Source: Polynucleobacter sp. MWH-UH25E
GTDB lineage: Bacteria > Pseudomonadota > Gammaproteobacteria > Burkholderiales > Burkholderiaceae
Length of the DNA: 64,000 bases
Direction of reading: 5' to 3'
Assembly: GCF_018687095.1 (NCBI RefSeq)
Contig: NZ_CP061286.1
Location: 1,687,221 to 1,751,220 of the forward strand
Part shown: one piece after another, positions 34,690 through 43,556 of the stretch
Numbering within the stretch: position 1 is the first letter of the stretch
Layout: the number at the start of each line of letters is the position of its first letter
The notes under the pieces: model-generated
Database searches by the model: none
Seen by the model: the letters and a program-made list of their open reading frames with translations, nothing else
Told to the model about the DNA's origin: nothing
Made by a program: the position numbers and the translations under genes

Positions 34690-34995
34690 TTATGCTACCG
34701 GTGGAAATCCAACCTTCTGCGCCCACATATTATTGAATACATGAATTACTGGTTTTTCGTATACGCCTGCTTTTGTAAAAGGCTCATTACTTAACCACTC
34801 ATCTACCGCAGCCCGGCTTGGAAAATCCATCACTAAGAGACTTCCTGTAACCGTTTGGCCATCTTCAGAAGTCAGCGGTCCAGCAAATGCCATACGCTCA
34901 GCTTGTTGACCTAAATACGCGCGGTGCTCGGGTCGAACCTTTACGCGCAAGTCTGCAGTGCCGGGCCTATCCATTAATAAAATTGCAAAAATCAT
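34690..34995 (-). CDS. YciI-family protein
   Basis: 101 residues, standard length. Motifs: MIFAILLMDRPGTADLRVKVRPEHRAYL (the conserved His of the family is in the PEH segment), FAGPLTSEDGQTVTGSLLVMDF and FPSRAAVDEWLSNEPFTKAGVY. The fold is a ferredoxin-like dimer; the catalytic role is generally unknown. The ribosome site GGAG is well placed 6 bases upstream. It is a single gene followed by a 22-bp palindrome. Confidence 0.9.
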   Translation of the reverse strand: MIFAILLMDRPGTADLRVKVRPEHRAYLGQQAERMAFAGPLTSEDGQTVTGSLLVMDFPSRAAVDEWLSNEPFTKAGVYEKPVIHVFNNMWAQKVGFPPVA

Positions 34996-35061
34996 TTGGT
35001 CTCCACGTTTGTCTATTAACTATTAATTCTGTTGATTCAAATCTTACGTCAAACCATAAAT

Positions 35062-35085
35062 AAAAACCACCTGACGGTGGTTTTT
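35062..35085 (-). terminator. Rho-independent terminator after the choloylglycine hydrolase-like gene
   Basis: A 10-bp stem (AAAAACCACC with GGTGGTTTTT) and a 4-base loop, 20 bases after the stop. T/A tracts on both sides make it potentially bidirectional. Confidence 0.85.
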
Positions 35086-35104
35086 ATTGTGCATAGTGCC
35101 AACT

Positions 35105-36214
35105 TCAGTTAACTGGAAAAATTAATCTAGGCTGATTTAATTTTGTAGATTTAATCTCTTTTGAATTGAAATCAAACTTCTTAAAATCAAATTCATAAAT
35201 ATTGGTGTTTTCATACATCTTTACACTATAAGTCATGCTTTTATTATTGGCCACCACGCTCCACTCAGTTACCTCATAACCACCCAAGCCACCACCGTAA
35301 GGATTGCTTGCAGGCAATGTTACAGAACCAGGGGGGATATCAAAACTACCCAAAATATGCCAAGCTGCATCACCCATTTGTGCATTGGTAAAACTTGCAG
35401 GTACGGAGTTTGATAGGAAGAGCGCACGAATAAACCGACTTGGGCTTAGTGAATCTCCAGGCATGCCATGCAAGCCTGAACCCGAACTAGGTGCACTGAA
35501 CTTAGTACCATGAATGATCAATGGCGGTTTTTCTACATTTGAAAGATTTACATAGTTACCAATACTATTTAGATGATCCTGAATCGGAGGATCATTAGTC
35601 AGAATTGTTGAAGGATTATCGGTAACCATCAATTGACCTTTAATGTACTCAACGACAAGGCTTTTTCCATTGGCATCATGAAAGGTGTAATGTATTAATG
35701 GTGTTCTATTGCCATAGGCGGCAATCTTTGCACCATTAACCTTGATATTTTTTAGACCCGCCTTAATCTCATCTACCGTTGCAAAATTTGTCAACACATA
35801 AGTAAGGACTTGTAAGGAGTTAATACTCTCACCAGATTCGGCACTGGTCACCGCTTGATACTCAGCACTATTTGGAAGATTAAGCACGCCACCAATCAGG
35901 CCTTTTTCATTCATGCCGTCAACAAGTTCGGGCAATCCTAGCGGGTTCATTCCGGCAGCAGCATATTTAGAAATCCAACTACGTCCACTGCCATACTGAC
36001 CATCAACACCAATACCCTTTAGAGTGTAGTTACGAGGAATGGAGAGGAGCTCAGATTTGAGTGGCATACCAAATTCCATAGTACGGCCGTAAACAGCACC
36101 ACCATCACTACCCCACAACATGAAGCTCGTACATGCATTACTAACAGCAGGCGCTAAGACCAATGCCGCCGATAGGGATGTGGCAACTATTTTTTTAAAA
36201 ATGGTTTGATTCAT
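35105..36214 (-). CDS. Secreted choloylglycine hydrolase/penicillin V acylase-like Ntn-hydrolase
   Basis: 369 residues. A signal peptide ending SNA leaves Cys28 as the new N-terminus (CTSFMLWGSDGG), which is the expected N-terminal nucleophile of this family. Further motifs: YGRTMEF (Arg and acidic pocket residues), MNEKGLIGGVLNLPN and the Asn region LTNDPP. Known relatives hydrolyse linear amides: bile salts, penicillin V or acyl-homoserine lactones. Exposing the catalytic Cys by signal peptidase is typical of Gram-negative members. Single gene with its own terminator. The substrate cannot be told from sequence; bile salts are unlikely in a freshwater organism. Confidence 0.9.
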   Translation of the reverse strand: MNQTIFKKIVATSLSAALVLAPAVSNACTSFMLWGSDGGAVYGRTMEFGMPLKSELLSIPRNYTLKGIGVDGQYGSGRSWISKYAAAGMNPLGLPELVDGMNEKGLIGGVLNLPNSAEYQAVTSAESGESINSLQVLTYVLTNFATVDEIKAGLKNIKVNGAKIAAYGNRTPLIHYTFHDANGKSLVVEYIKGQLMVTDNPSTILTNDPPIQDHLNSIGNYVNLSNVEKPPLIIHGTKFSAPSSGSGLHGMPGDSLSPSRFIRALFLSNSVPASFTNAQMGDAAWHILGSFDIPPGSVTLPASNPYGGGLGGYEVTEWSVVANNKSMTYSVKMYENTNIYEFDFKKFDFNSKEIKSTKLNQPRLIFPVN

Positions 36215-36314
36215 TTTTTCTCCAACGAAGAATTTGATTTAAGTTGAATTGATCGCAATAAGCGCCAGTAGATGTTTTGATAACGAGTGCGTGATATCTG
36301 CACTTGAGATTGAT

Positions 36315-36405
36315 TGGCGGAAGGGGCGGGATTCGAACCCGCGGTAGGCTATTAACCTACGCACGCTTTCCAGGCGTGTGACTTAAACCGCTCATCCACC
36401 CTTCC
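36315..36405 (-). tRNA. tRNA-Ser (anticodon GGA)
   Basis: Acceptor arms GGAAGGG and CCCTTCC, long variable arm typical of serine tRNA, TGGAAA anticodon loop giving GGA, T loop GGTTCGAATCC, and encoded 3' GCCA. It lies between the choloylglycine hydrolase-like gene and acs. Confidence 0.95.
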
Positions 36406-36464
36406 GGAACCGTTGATTATACGATTGCCGAAAGGGTTTTGCCCCAAATCCAAGTAAATACGGC

Positions 36465-38438
36465 TTAGAGAGACTCTTTGAGTTGCTCCAAGATTGCTGG
36501 GTTTTCCAAAGTGGATGTATCTTGAGTTACTTCCTCGCCCTTCGCGATTACACGCAAGAGACGACGCATGATCTTGCCTGAACGGGTTTTTGGCAAGTTA
36601 TCACCAAAGCGAACGTCTTTTGGCTTAGCGATTGGACCAATCTCTTTGCCCACCCAGTTACGCAATTCCGTTGCAACCTTCTTGGCATCTTCACCAGTTG
36701 GACGACCACCTTTGAGCACCACGAATACGCAAATCGCTTCACCAGTGAGATCGTCTGGACGACCTACTACAGCCGCTTCTGCAACCAATGGGTTCGCTAC
36801 CAAGCAAGATTCGATTTCCATCGTACCCATGCGGTGACCTGATACGTTCAGAACGTCATCGATACGGCCAGTAATAGTGAAGTAACCAGTTTCTTTGTTA
36901 CGAATCGCGCCGTCACCTGCGAGGTAAAGGTTGCCACCTAACTCCTCTGGGAAGTAAGACTTCACGAAACGATCTGGATCATTCCAAATAGTACGAATCA
37001 TAGAAGGCCATGGACGCTTCACAACTAAGATACCGCCATTTCCGTTTGGCACGTCATGACCAGCTTCGTCCACAATCGCCGCCTGAATACCTGGCAATGG
37101 CAATGTGCATGACCCTGGAATCATTGGTGTTGCACCAGGCAATGGGGAAATCATGTGACCGCCCGTTTCGGTTTGCCAGAAAGTGTCGGCAATTGGGCAA
37201 CGTGAACCGCCCACATTCTCGTAGTACCACATCCATGCTTCCGGATTAATTGGCTCACCTACTGAACCCAAGAGACGTAATGAAGATAAGTCATAACTCT
37301 TTGGGTGCACTGCTTGATCATTGCTGGATGCTTTGATCAATGAACGAATCGCAGTTGGTGCTGTGTAGAAAATCGTTGCTTTGTGTTTTTGGATCATGTC
37401 CCAGAAACGACCCGCATTTGGATAAGTTGGCACACCTTCGAACACAATCTCAGTAGCCCCTACTGCGAGTGGGCCGTATGTGATGTATGAGTGACCTGTT
37501 ACCCAACCAATGTCAGCCGTACACCAGAAGACATCAGTTGGCTTGATATCAAAGGTCCACTTCATTGTGAGAATCGCCCACAAGAGGTAGCCACCAGTTG
37601 AGTGTTGCACACCCTTTGGCTTACCGGTAGAGCCCGATGTGTACAGAATGAAGAGTGGATGCTCAGCACTGACCCACTCTGGCTCGCAAGTTGTTGGCTC
37701 ATTGGCCACAATATCTTGCATCCAAACGTCACGGCCTGCTTTCATCTCAATTGCGGTACCGGTACGCTTGCTCACGATGACATGCTTTACCTTGCCGCAT
37801 TCACCAGTAGAGAGTGCTTCATCGCAGATCGCTTTAAGAGGCAATGATTTGCCACCACGATATTGGCCATCAGCAGTAATCACCGCTACTGCGCCAACGT
37901 CAATAATGCGGTCGCGCAATGCTTGTGCAGAGAAACCGCCAAACACTACAGAGTGAATAGCACCAATACGAGCACATGCTTGCATTGCCACAATACCTTC
38001 GATGGTCATGGCCATGTAAATAATGACCGTGTCACCAGACTTGATGCCCATTTTGCGCAATGCGTTTGCCATTTTGCAAACGCGCTCAAGCATCTCTTTG
38101 TAACTCACTTTAGTTACTGTGCCATCATCGGCTTCAAAAATAATGGCTGTCTTATCACCGAGACCAGCTTCTACTTGGCGGTCTAAACAGTTATAAGACG
38201 CATTAGTTGTGCCGTCTTCAAACCACTTATAGAAAGGCGCTTTAGATTCATCCAAAACTTTAGTAAAGGGTTTTTTCCAGTAGATATTCTCTTTAGCGAG
38301 GCGACCCCAGAAACCGTCGTAATCTTTTTCAGCTTCAGCGCAAAGCTTCTTGTAGGCATCCATGCCTGGGATAGCCGCACCCTTTACAAAGTCTGCAGGT
38401 GGGTTAAAAACGCGGTTTTCTTGCTTTAATGGTTCCAT
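36465..38438 (-). CDS. acs: Acetyl-CoA synthetase
   Basis: 657 residues, normal length. It activates acetate with ATP and CoA via acetyl-AMP. Seen: N-terminal ACS domain (FWGRLAKENIYWKKPF), the AMP-binding P-loop YTSGSTGKPKGVQHSTGGYL, WWQTE-equivalent TFWQTETGGHM, the hinge YLAGDGAIRN and GRIDDVLNVSGHRMGTMEIE, and the C-terminal LPKTRSGKIMRR, whose lysine is both catalytic and the usual acetylation switch. Single gene, divergent from the class I fumarase gene. Likely supports growth on acetate in this otherwise compact genome. Confidence 0.97.
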   Translation of the reverse strand: MEPLKQENRVFNPPADFVKGAAIPGMDAYKKLCAEAEKDYDGFWGRLAKENIYWKKPFTKVLDESKAPFYKWFEDGTTNASYNCLDRQVEAGLGDKTAIIFEADDGTVTKVSYKEMLERVCKMANALRKMGIKSGDTVIIYMAMTIEGIVAMQACARIGAIHSVVFGGFSAQALRDRIIDVGAVAVITADGQYRGGKSLPLKAICDEALSTGECGKVKHVIVSKRTGTAIEMKAGRDVWMQDIVANEPTTCEPEWVSAEHPLFILYTSGSTGKPKGVQHSTGGYLLWAILTMKWTFDIKPTDVFWCTADIGWVTGHSYITYGPLAVGATEIVFEGVPTYPNAGRFWDMIQKHKATIFYTAPTAIRSLIKASSNDQAVHPKSYDLSSLRLLGSVGEPINPEAWMWYYENVGGSRCPIADTFWQTETGGHMISPLPGATPMIPGSCTLPLPGIQAAIVDEAGHDVPNGNGGILVVKRPWPSMIRTIWNDPDRFVKSYFPEELGGNLYLAGDGAIRNKETGYFTITGRIDDVLNVSGHRMGTMEIESCLVANPLVAEAAVVGRPDDLTGEAICVFVVLKGGRPTGEDAKKVATELRNWVGKEIGPIAKPKDVRFGDNLPKTRSGKIMRRLLRVIAKGEEVTQDTSTLENPAILEQLKESL

Positions 38439-38614
38439 GCTTCACTGCCCTCTATTTAATAAACAATGTTCTTTTTTTGCCAAAAACCAGCAAAATGACG
38501 GGTTATACCCCCTCAAGAATTACGAAGATAAGTGAAAACACTTGGGATTTGCTCTATGGCAAACCCTTAAAATAGGGGAAACCTTACTAATTATGTGGAA
38601 ATAAGCCTAAAACC

Positions 38615-40138
38615 ATGACTCAGATTAAACAAAACGACCTCATTCAAAGCGTTGCGGACGCATTCCAGTTCATTTCCTACTACCACCCGAAAGACTTTAT
38701 TGATGCCATGGGCAAGGCTTACTCCCTAGAAAAAGGTGAAGCAGCCAAGGATGCGATTGCGCAAATTTTGACCAATAGCCGCATGTGCGCTGAAGGCCAT
38801 CGTCCGCTTTGCCAAGATACTGGTATTGCAGTGGTCTTTCTGAAGATTGGTATGAATGTTCAATGGGCGGATGCCACCATGAGCGTGACTGAAATGGTGA
38901 ATGAAGGTGTGCGTCGTGCCTACCTTAATCCTGACAACACCTTGCGCGCTTCTGTATTAACTGACCCCGCAGGTAAACGTAAGAACACTGGCGATAACAC
39001 CCCCGCTGTTGTTCACTATGAGATTGTTCCAGGCGATGATGTTGAAGTAATTTGCGCAGCCAAAGGTGGTGGCTCTGAAAACAAAGCCAAGATGGTGATG
39101 CTCAACCCATCTGACTCGATCGTCGATTGGGTGCTGAAGACTGTGCCAACTATGGGTGCTGGCTGGTGCCCTCCTGGCATTCTTGGTATTGGTATTGGCG
39201 GCACACCAGAGAAAGCGATGCTGATGGCTAAGGAAGCTTTAATGGGTCCGGTAGATATTCAAGAATTGATTGAGCGTGGTTCTAAAAACCGCGTTGAAGA
39301 ATTGCGTTTAGAACTCTATGACAAAGTCAACAAACTCGGTATTGGCGCTCAAGGCTTGGGCGGCTTAGCCACAGTTTTAGATATTAAGATTTTGGATTAC
39401 CCAACTCACGCAGCCTCATTGCCTGTAGCAATGATTCCAAACTGCGCAGCGACACGTCACGTGCATTTCCATTTACACGGTGATGGTCCAGCGAAGCTTG
39501 AGGCTCCTTCTTTATCTGATTGGCCAGATGTGACTTGGACACCAGACGTTCAAAAATCTAAGCGCATCAATTTAGATACTTTAACTGCGGAAGAAGTCGC
39601 TAGCTGGAAACCAGGGGAGACATTACTCCTGAACGGCAAAATCTTGACTGGTCGTGATGCAGCTCATAAACGTATTCAGGACATGCTCGCGAAGGGTGAA
39701 GAATTACCAGTAAGCTTCAAAAACCGTGTCATCTACTACGTTGGCCCAGTAGATCCAGTACGTGATGAGGTTGTTGGTCCAGCAGGCCCCACTACTTCCA
39801 CTCGCATGGATAAGTTCACCGAAATGATGTTGGCTAAAACTGGCCTAATCTCCATGATTGGTAAAGCAGAACGTGGTCCCGTGGCTATTGAAGCGATTAA
39901 GAAACATAAGTCCGCCTACCTCATGGCAGTTGGTGGCGCTGCTTACCTCGTTTCTAAAGCAATCCAGACCTCTAAAGTGGTTGGCTTTGCAGATCTTGGC
40001 ATGGAAGCAATCTATGAATTTGAAGTCAAAGATATGCCAGTAACCGTTGCCGTGAATTCAGAAGGCATCTCTATGCATGAGACTGGTCCAAAAGAATGGC
40101 AAGCAAAAATTGGCGGAATTCCCGTCAAGATTGCTTAA
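38615..40138 (+). CDS. fumA: Fumarate hydratase, class I (iron-sulfur)
   Basis: 507 residues. It interconverts fumarate and malate in the TCA cycle with an oxygen-sensitive [4Fe-4S] cluster. The N-terminal alpha domain carries RPLCQDTGIAVVFLKIG and GGSENKAKMVMLNPSDS, with the cysteine in MGAGWCPPGILGIGIGG. The C-terminal beta domain contains LLLNGKILTGRDAAHKRI, VGPAGPTTSTRMD and DLGMEAIYEFEVKDMPV. Both domains are in one chain. The gene is monocistronic and followed by murI after 47 bases. Confidence 0.95.
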   Translation: MTQIKQNDLIQSVADAFQFISYYHPKDFIDAMGKAYSLEKGEAAKDAIAQILTNSRMCAEGHRPLCQDTGIAVVFLKIGMNVQWADATMSVTEMVNEGVRRAYLNPDNTLRASVLTDPAGKRKNTGDNTPAVVHYEIVPGDDVEVICAAKGGGSENKAKMVMLNPSDSIVDWVLKTVPTMGAGWCPPGILGIGIGGTPEKAMLMAKEALMGPVDIQELIERGSKNRVEELRLELYDKVNKLGIGAQGLGGLATVLDIKILDYPTHAASLPVAMIPNCAATRHVHFHLHGDGPAKLEAPSLSDWPDVTWTPDVQKSKRINLDTLTAEEVASWKPGETLLLNGKILTGRDAAHKRIQDMLAKGEELPVSFKNRVIYYVGPVDPVRDEVVGPAGPTTSTRMDKFTEMMLAKTGLISMIGKAERGPVAIEAIKKHKSAYLMAVGGAAYLVSKAIQTSKVVGFADLGMEAIYEFEVKDMPVTVAVNSEGISMHETGPKEWQAKIGGIPVKIA

Positions 40139-40149
40139 TCCATTTTTGC

Positions 40150-40191
40150 TGATTAGTTTTAACTTGGTACTGAGTTGACACTGAATTGTCG
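40150..40191. repeat. Short tandem repeat containing the murI start
   Basis: ACTGAGTTGAC (40169-40179) is followed directly by ACTGAATTGTC (40180-40190). The TTG initiation codon of murI lies inside the second unit. No strong ribosome site is present. Confidence 0.45.
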
Positions 40192-41010
40192 TTAATAGGC
40201 GTTTTTGATTCTGGCGTTGGTGGCTTATCCATTTTGGATGAGGCGCTACGCCAGCTTCCACAACACGACTACATCTATTTGGCTGATTCAGCAAATGCGC
40301 CTTATGGTGAAAAATCTCCTGATTGGATTGCGGATCGTAGCCTAAGCCTTTGCAAGTATCTCGCTCAAGCTGGCTGCGATGCCATCGTGGTTGCTTGCAA
40401 CACTGCTACCGCAGAAGCAATTAAAGATATTCGCGCAGCAATCCCAATTCCCATTGTGGGCGTTGAGCCAGGCATTAAGCCTGCTGCCATGCAATCGGCA
40501 AACGGCATCGTTGGAGTATTAGCCACTGAAGCGACTTTAAATAGCGACAAGTTCAATGCCCTACTCTCAACATTACCCAATCATTGTCAATTTATTAAAC
40601 AAGCTGGCGCAGGACTAGTGCCGCTAATTGAGGCAGGCAAAGCTAACGATGGTGAAACTCTAGAGTTACTTGCTAAGCATTTAGAGCCCATTCAGGCGGC
40701 AGGCTCCGACACGATTGTCTTAGGCTGCACTCACTACCCGTTTTTACGCAAAGCCATTCGCAAACTACTTGGCGAAAAAATTACTCTCATCGATACCAGT
40801 GAAGCAGTAGTAAAGCAATTAAAGCGGCAATTAGAGACGCTTGCGCTCAATCAAGGAGATTTCGCCGATAGCGATTCCTCAGAATATGGTGCCGTACATT
40901 TTTTTAGCAGCAAAGATGAGCAAGCGCTTTTGAAGATGGCGCAAGATTTAATGCACACCGATCTCAAGAACCATCGCATTAGTACAGCGCAATTGGGATC
41001 GGCATTATGA
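40186..41010 (+). CDS. murI: Glutamate racemase
   Basis: 274 residues from a TTG start; no ATG in frame would keep the conserved beginning LIGVFDSGVGGLS. It makes D-glutamate for peptidoglycan. The two catalytic cysteines are visible in VACNTATA and LGCTHYPFL, together with YLADSANAPYG and GVEPGIKPA. It overlaps tonB by 4 bases (ATGA), so translation of tonB is coupled. Grouping murI with tonB-exbB-exbD is a local arrangement and not functionally required. Confidence 0.95.
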   Translation: MSLIGVFDSGVGGLSILDEALRQLPQHDYIYLADSANAPYGEKSPDWIADRSLSLCKYLAQAGCDAIVVACNTATAEAIKDIRAAIPIPIVGVEPGIKPAAMQSANGIVGVLATEATLNSDKFNALLSTLPNHCQFIKQAGAGLVPLIEAGKANDGETLELLAKHLEPIQAAGSDTIVLGCTHYPFLRKAIRKLLGEKITLIDTSEAVVKQLKRQLETLALNQGDFADSDSSEYGAVHFFSSKDEQALLKMAQDLMHTDLKNHRISTAQLGSAL

Positions 41011-41687
41011 GTACATTTTGGCAAAGGATGGATGAACGACTACCATTCACCAAAAGTGAACGCATCATTATTGGAATCGTGCTTTTATTGCACGCTTTGC
41101 CTGCCTTTGAATTCTTAAACTGGTCATCTAAGCCAACTCACGTAGATGATGAGCGAGTCATGGCCAATCTAGTTAGCCCAGATACAGATTCAAGCAAAAG
41201 CCAACAACCACCTGCGCCACCGCCAAAGCCCAAAGTAGAACCAAAAAAGAAAACGGCGGAAGAAAAGTCTTCTCAAAAGCCAACACCAGCACAAACTCAA
41301 AATACCCCTACACAAAAGAATGAATCATCTTCTCAAAGTCAGATGCAAAATGCCGCTGTAGCACCAGCGACTTCTGGTGGAGCAAGTGGCACCCCAATAC
41401 AGACGGACATTGGTAAACTGGTCGTCGTGTTCCAGCCTGATGCTGATGGATATTACCCTTCGTTCTCCAAGAGATCTGGGGAGCAAGGAACGGCAGTAGT
41501 GCGTTTAATTATTTCTGAAACGGGTGAAGTTGAAGATGTTGCCTTATTGCAATCAAGCTCCTTTCCTAGACTCGATCGCGCTGCTACTGATATCGGCCGG
41601 CGTTACCGCTTTAAACCTTTTTTAGTCAATGGCTCACCCCAACGAATTTCAACAAATCTTTTAATTAAATTTAACCTCAAGAATTAA
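41007..41687 (+). CDS. tonB: Energy transducer TonB
   Basis: 226 residues. A short cytoplasmic N-terminus precedes one membrane anchor (about 20-38). The periplasmic linker is rich in Pro, Lys, Gln and Ser (for example PPAPPPKPKVEPKKK). The C-terminal TonB domain (about 140-226) shows YYPSFSKRSGEQGTAVVRLIISETGEVEDVALLQSSSFPRLDRAA. It transmits proton-motive energy from ExbB-ExbD to outer membrane receptors. First of three linked Ton genes and overlapping murI. Confidence 0.93.
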   Translation: MSTFWQRMDERLPFTKSERIIIGIVLLLHALPAFEFLNWSSKPTHVDDERVMANLVSPDTDSSKSQQPPAPPPKPKVEPKKKTAEEKSSQKPTPAQTQNTPTQKNESSSQSQMQNAAVAPATSGGASGTPIQTDIGKLVVVFQPDADGYYPSFSKRSGEQGTAVVRLIISETGEVEDVALLQSSSFPRLDRAATDIGRRYRFKPFLVNGSPQRISTNLLIKFNLKN

Positions 41688-41692
41688 GCGCT

Positions 41693-42385
41693 ATGAATAC
41701 ACCTTTTGGAATTGCGAATCTCTGGCTTGAAGGCGACGGCATCACCCGCTTTGTGGCAATTGCCCTACTAGCATGCTCAATCATTACTTGGGTTATTTTG
41801 CTCACTCGCCTTTGGGAATTACGCAACCTTCGCAAACTCAAGCCTGAGCTCGATCAATTTTGGCACGCAAACTCATTTGAGCAAGGCTTGCAATCCTTTA
41901 GCACACCGACTAGCAATCCCTACTATCAGATTGCCAAATCTGCGAGCAGCGCTTCAGTGCACCACCAAGGCCAATCGAGCAATCATCGTGAATTACTTCA
42001 AACCTTGAACTATTCAGAGTGGATGGCAAGAAGCATTAAGAACAGCATTGATGGCGTAGCCGCAACTCTACAGAAGGGTCTAACCTTTTTGGGCTCAACT
42101 GGCGCGACTGCACCGTTTATCGGCTTATTTGGCACTGTATGGGGCATCTACCATGCGCTGATTTCGATTAGTAGCTCTGGTAGCGCTCAAATCGATCAAG
42201 TTGCAGGCCCAATTGGTGAAGCCTTGATCATGACCGCCTTAGGTCTTGCCGTAGCAATTCCTGCGGTATTGGGATTTAACGCTATTAATCGCGCAAACAA
42301 ATTGTTTGTTGCCGATCTCAATCGCTTTGGCAATGATTTGTTAGCCTATTTTGTCACTGGTGCCCGTGTGAATTCCGGAGAATAA
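41693..42385 (+). CDS. exbB: Biopolymer transport protein ExbB (MotA/TolQ/ExbB family)
   Basis: 230 residues with three membrane segments (about 18-40, 130-150 and 170-195). Family motifs: LTFLGSTGATAPFIGLFGTVWGIYHAL, and GPIGEALIMTALGLAVAIPAVLGFN. With ExbD it forms the proton channel that energises TonB. It begins 5 bases after tonB and ends 2 bases before exbD. Confidence 0.95.
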   Translation: MNTPFGIANLWLEGDGITRFVAIALLACSIITWVILLTRLWELRNLRKLKPELDQFWHANSFEQGLQSFSTPTSNPYYQIAKSASSASVHHQGQSSNHRELLQTLNYSEWMARSIKNSIDGVAATLQKGLTFLGSTGATAPFIGLFGTVWGIYHALISISSSGSAQIDQVAGPIGEALIMTALGLAVAIPAVLGFNAINRANKLFVADLNRFGNDLLAYFVTGARVNSGE

Positions 42386-42387
42386 GT

Positions 42388-42801
42388 ATGGCGTTTCATT
42401 TGCAAGACGATCAAAACGATGACGCCATCATGGCGGAAATCAACATGACGCCAATGGTGGATGTCATGTTGGTGCTGCTGATTATTTTCATCATCACCCT
42501 ACCTGTTATTCAACAAGCCGTGAAAGTTGAATTACCTAAAGCCAATAGCGTGCGCAATGAAGTAAAGCCTGAGTCAGTCCAACTGACGATTGATGCCAAA
42601 GGTCAAATCTTTTGGAATAGCACTCAGATTGATCTCAAGACCTTTGATGGCTATGCAGAAAAAGCAGCTCAAAAAGATCCTCAACCAGAGATAAATTTAC
42701 GCGCCGATAAGGCTGTGAAATACGAGTATGTGGCGCAAGTGCTTGCCGCATCTCGCCGTGCAGGCTTGACGAAACTGGGATTTGTTACAGAGCCTAACTA
42801 G
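42388..42801 (+). CDS. exbD: Biopolymer transport protein ExbD/TolR
   Basis: 137 residues. A single membrane helix near the N-terminus carries the essential Asp in INMTPMVDVMLVLLIIFI. The periplasmic domain follows with VQLTIDAKGQIFWN and INLRADKAVKYEYVAQVL. Last gene of the Ton operon. Confidence 0.95.
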   Translation: MAFHLQDDQNDDAIMAEINMTPMVDVMLVLLIIFIITLPVIQQAVKVELPKANSVRNEVKPESVQLTIDAKGQIFWNSTQIDLKTFDGYAEKAAQKDPQPEINLRADKAVKYEYVAQVLAASRRAGLTKLGFVTEPN

Positions 42802-42835
42802 ACCCCTTAGAAGCTAGGTCTGGGCCTGGTGCGTC

Positions 42836-43309
42836 TTATTTACTAGTGACTCTGTAAGGCATCTTCGTTAACGCGCAACTCTCTTCGCTCACATGTGTGC
42901 CATTACCAATTGTGGCACCCAAAATTCCACCCTGAATCTTTTCTACTTTTTTGAGCTTGCCTGTAATGGGGTCTAGTGTGATTTGCGTTGCTACCGTTCC
43001 AGCAGAATAAGCAACATCCATTATTTTTTCTGGCTCAAAACTCGCCTCAATCAAAATCACAATGTTGGGACGCGCCATAGTTACACTCTTGACCACCTGC
43101 TTTCCGAATTCATCAGACTGATCTAAATCACGATCATCTAGATACACCTTGGCTTTCTGGTTTCCAGATGCCAAGGTAATTTTCATGTCGTACTCCTCCG
43201 TGTAATCCTTTTCTTTTCTTGAGCAATGAAACTCCATCACATCAATCGACCACGCTAATACAGGAATTGAAGACAGGCAAAGACAGAAAAGGATTTTGGA
43301 CAAATTCAT
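42836..43309 (-). CDS. Exported hypothetical protein
   Basis: 157 residues with a Sec signal peptide (MNLSKILFCLCLSSIPVLAWS). Two cysteines in the mature part (FHCSRKEKD and EESCALTKM) may form a disulfide. Predicted beta-rich sequence with no family recognised. It is a single gene, convergent with exbD and followed upstream by tRNA-Leu. Coding is supported by the signal peptide and regular codon pattern. Confidence 0.7.
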   Translation of the reverse strand: MNLSKILFCLCLSSIPVLAWSIDVMEFHCSRKEKDYTEEYDMKITLASGNQKAKVYLDDRDLDQSDEFGKQVVKSVTMARPNIVILIEASFEPEKIMDVAYSAGTVATQITLDPITGKLKKVEKIQGGILGATIGNGTHVSEESCALTKMPYRVTSK

Positions 43310-43334
43310 AAGAAATGAATACGAGGAATGAGTT

Positions 43335-43422
43335 TGGTGCCCGGGGCCGGAATCGAACCGGCACGACTGTTTAGGTCGCAGGATTTTAAATCCTGTGTGT
43401 CTACCGATTTCACCACCCGGGC
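43335..43422 (-). tRNA. tRNA-Leu (anticodon UAA)
   Basis: Acceptor arms GCCCGGG and CCCGGGC, anticodon loop TTTAAAA giving TAA, a variable arm of leucine type (CGACCTAAACAGTCG region), T loop GGTTCGATTCC and encoded ACCA. Confidence 0.95.
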
Positions 43423-43556
43423 TCGCACAAGCAATAACTGCCGCGCATGTAAATCAAGACAGGGTGAATTTTAGCATGTAGGCTAAAAACAGACTTTAAT
43501 AGTCCTTCGGACTTAAAATCCAAAGGTGGGTTGACCTAAATCATTACAATATTTAT

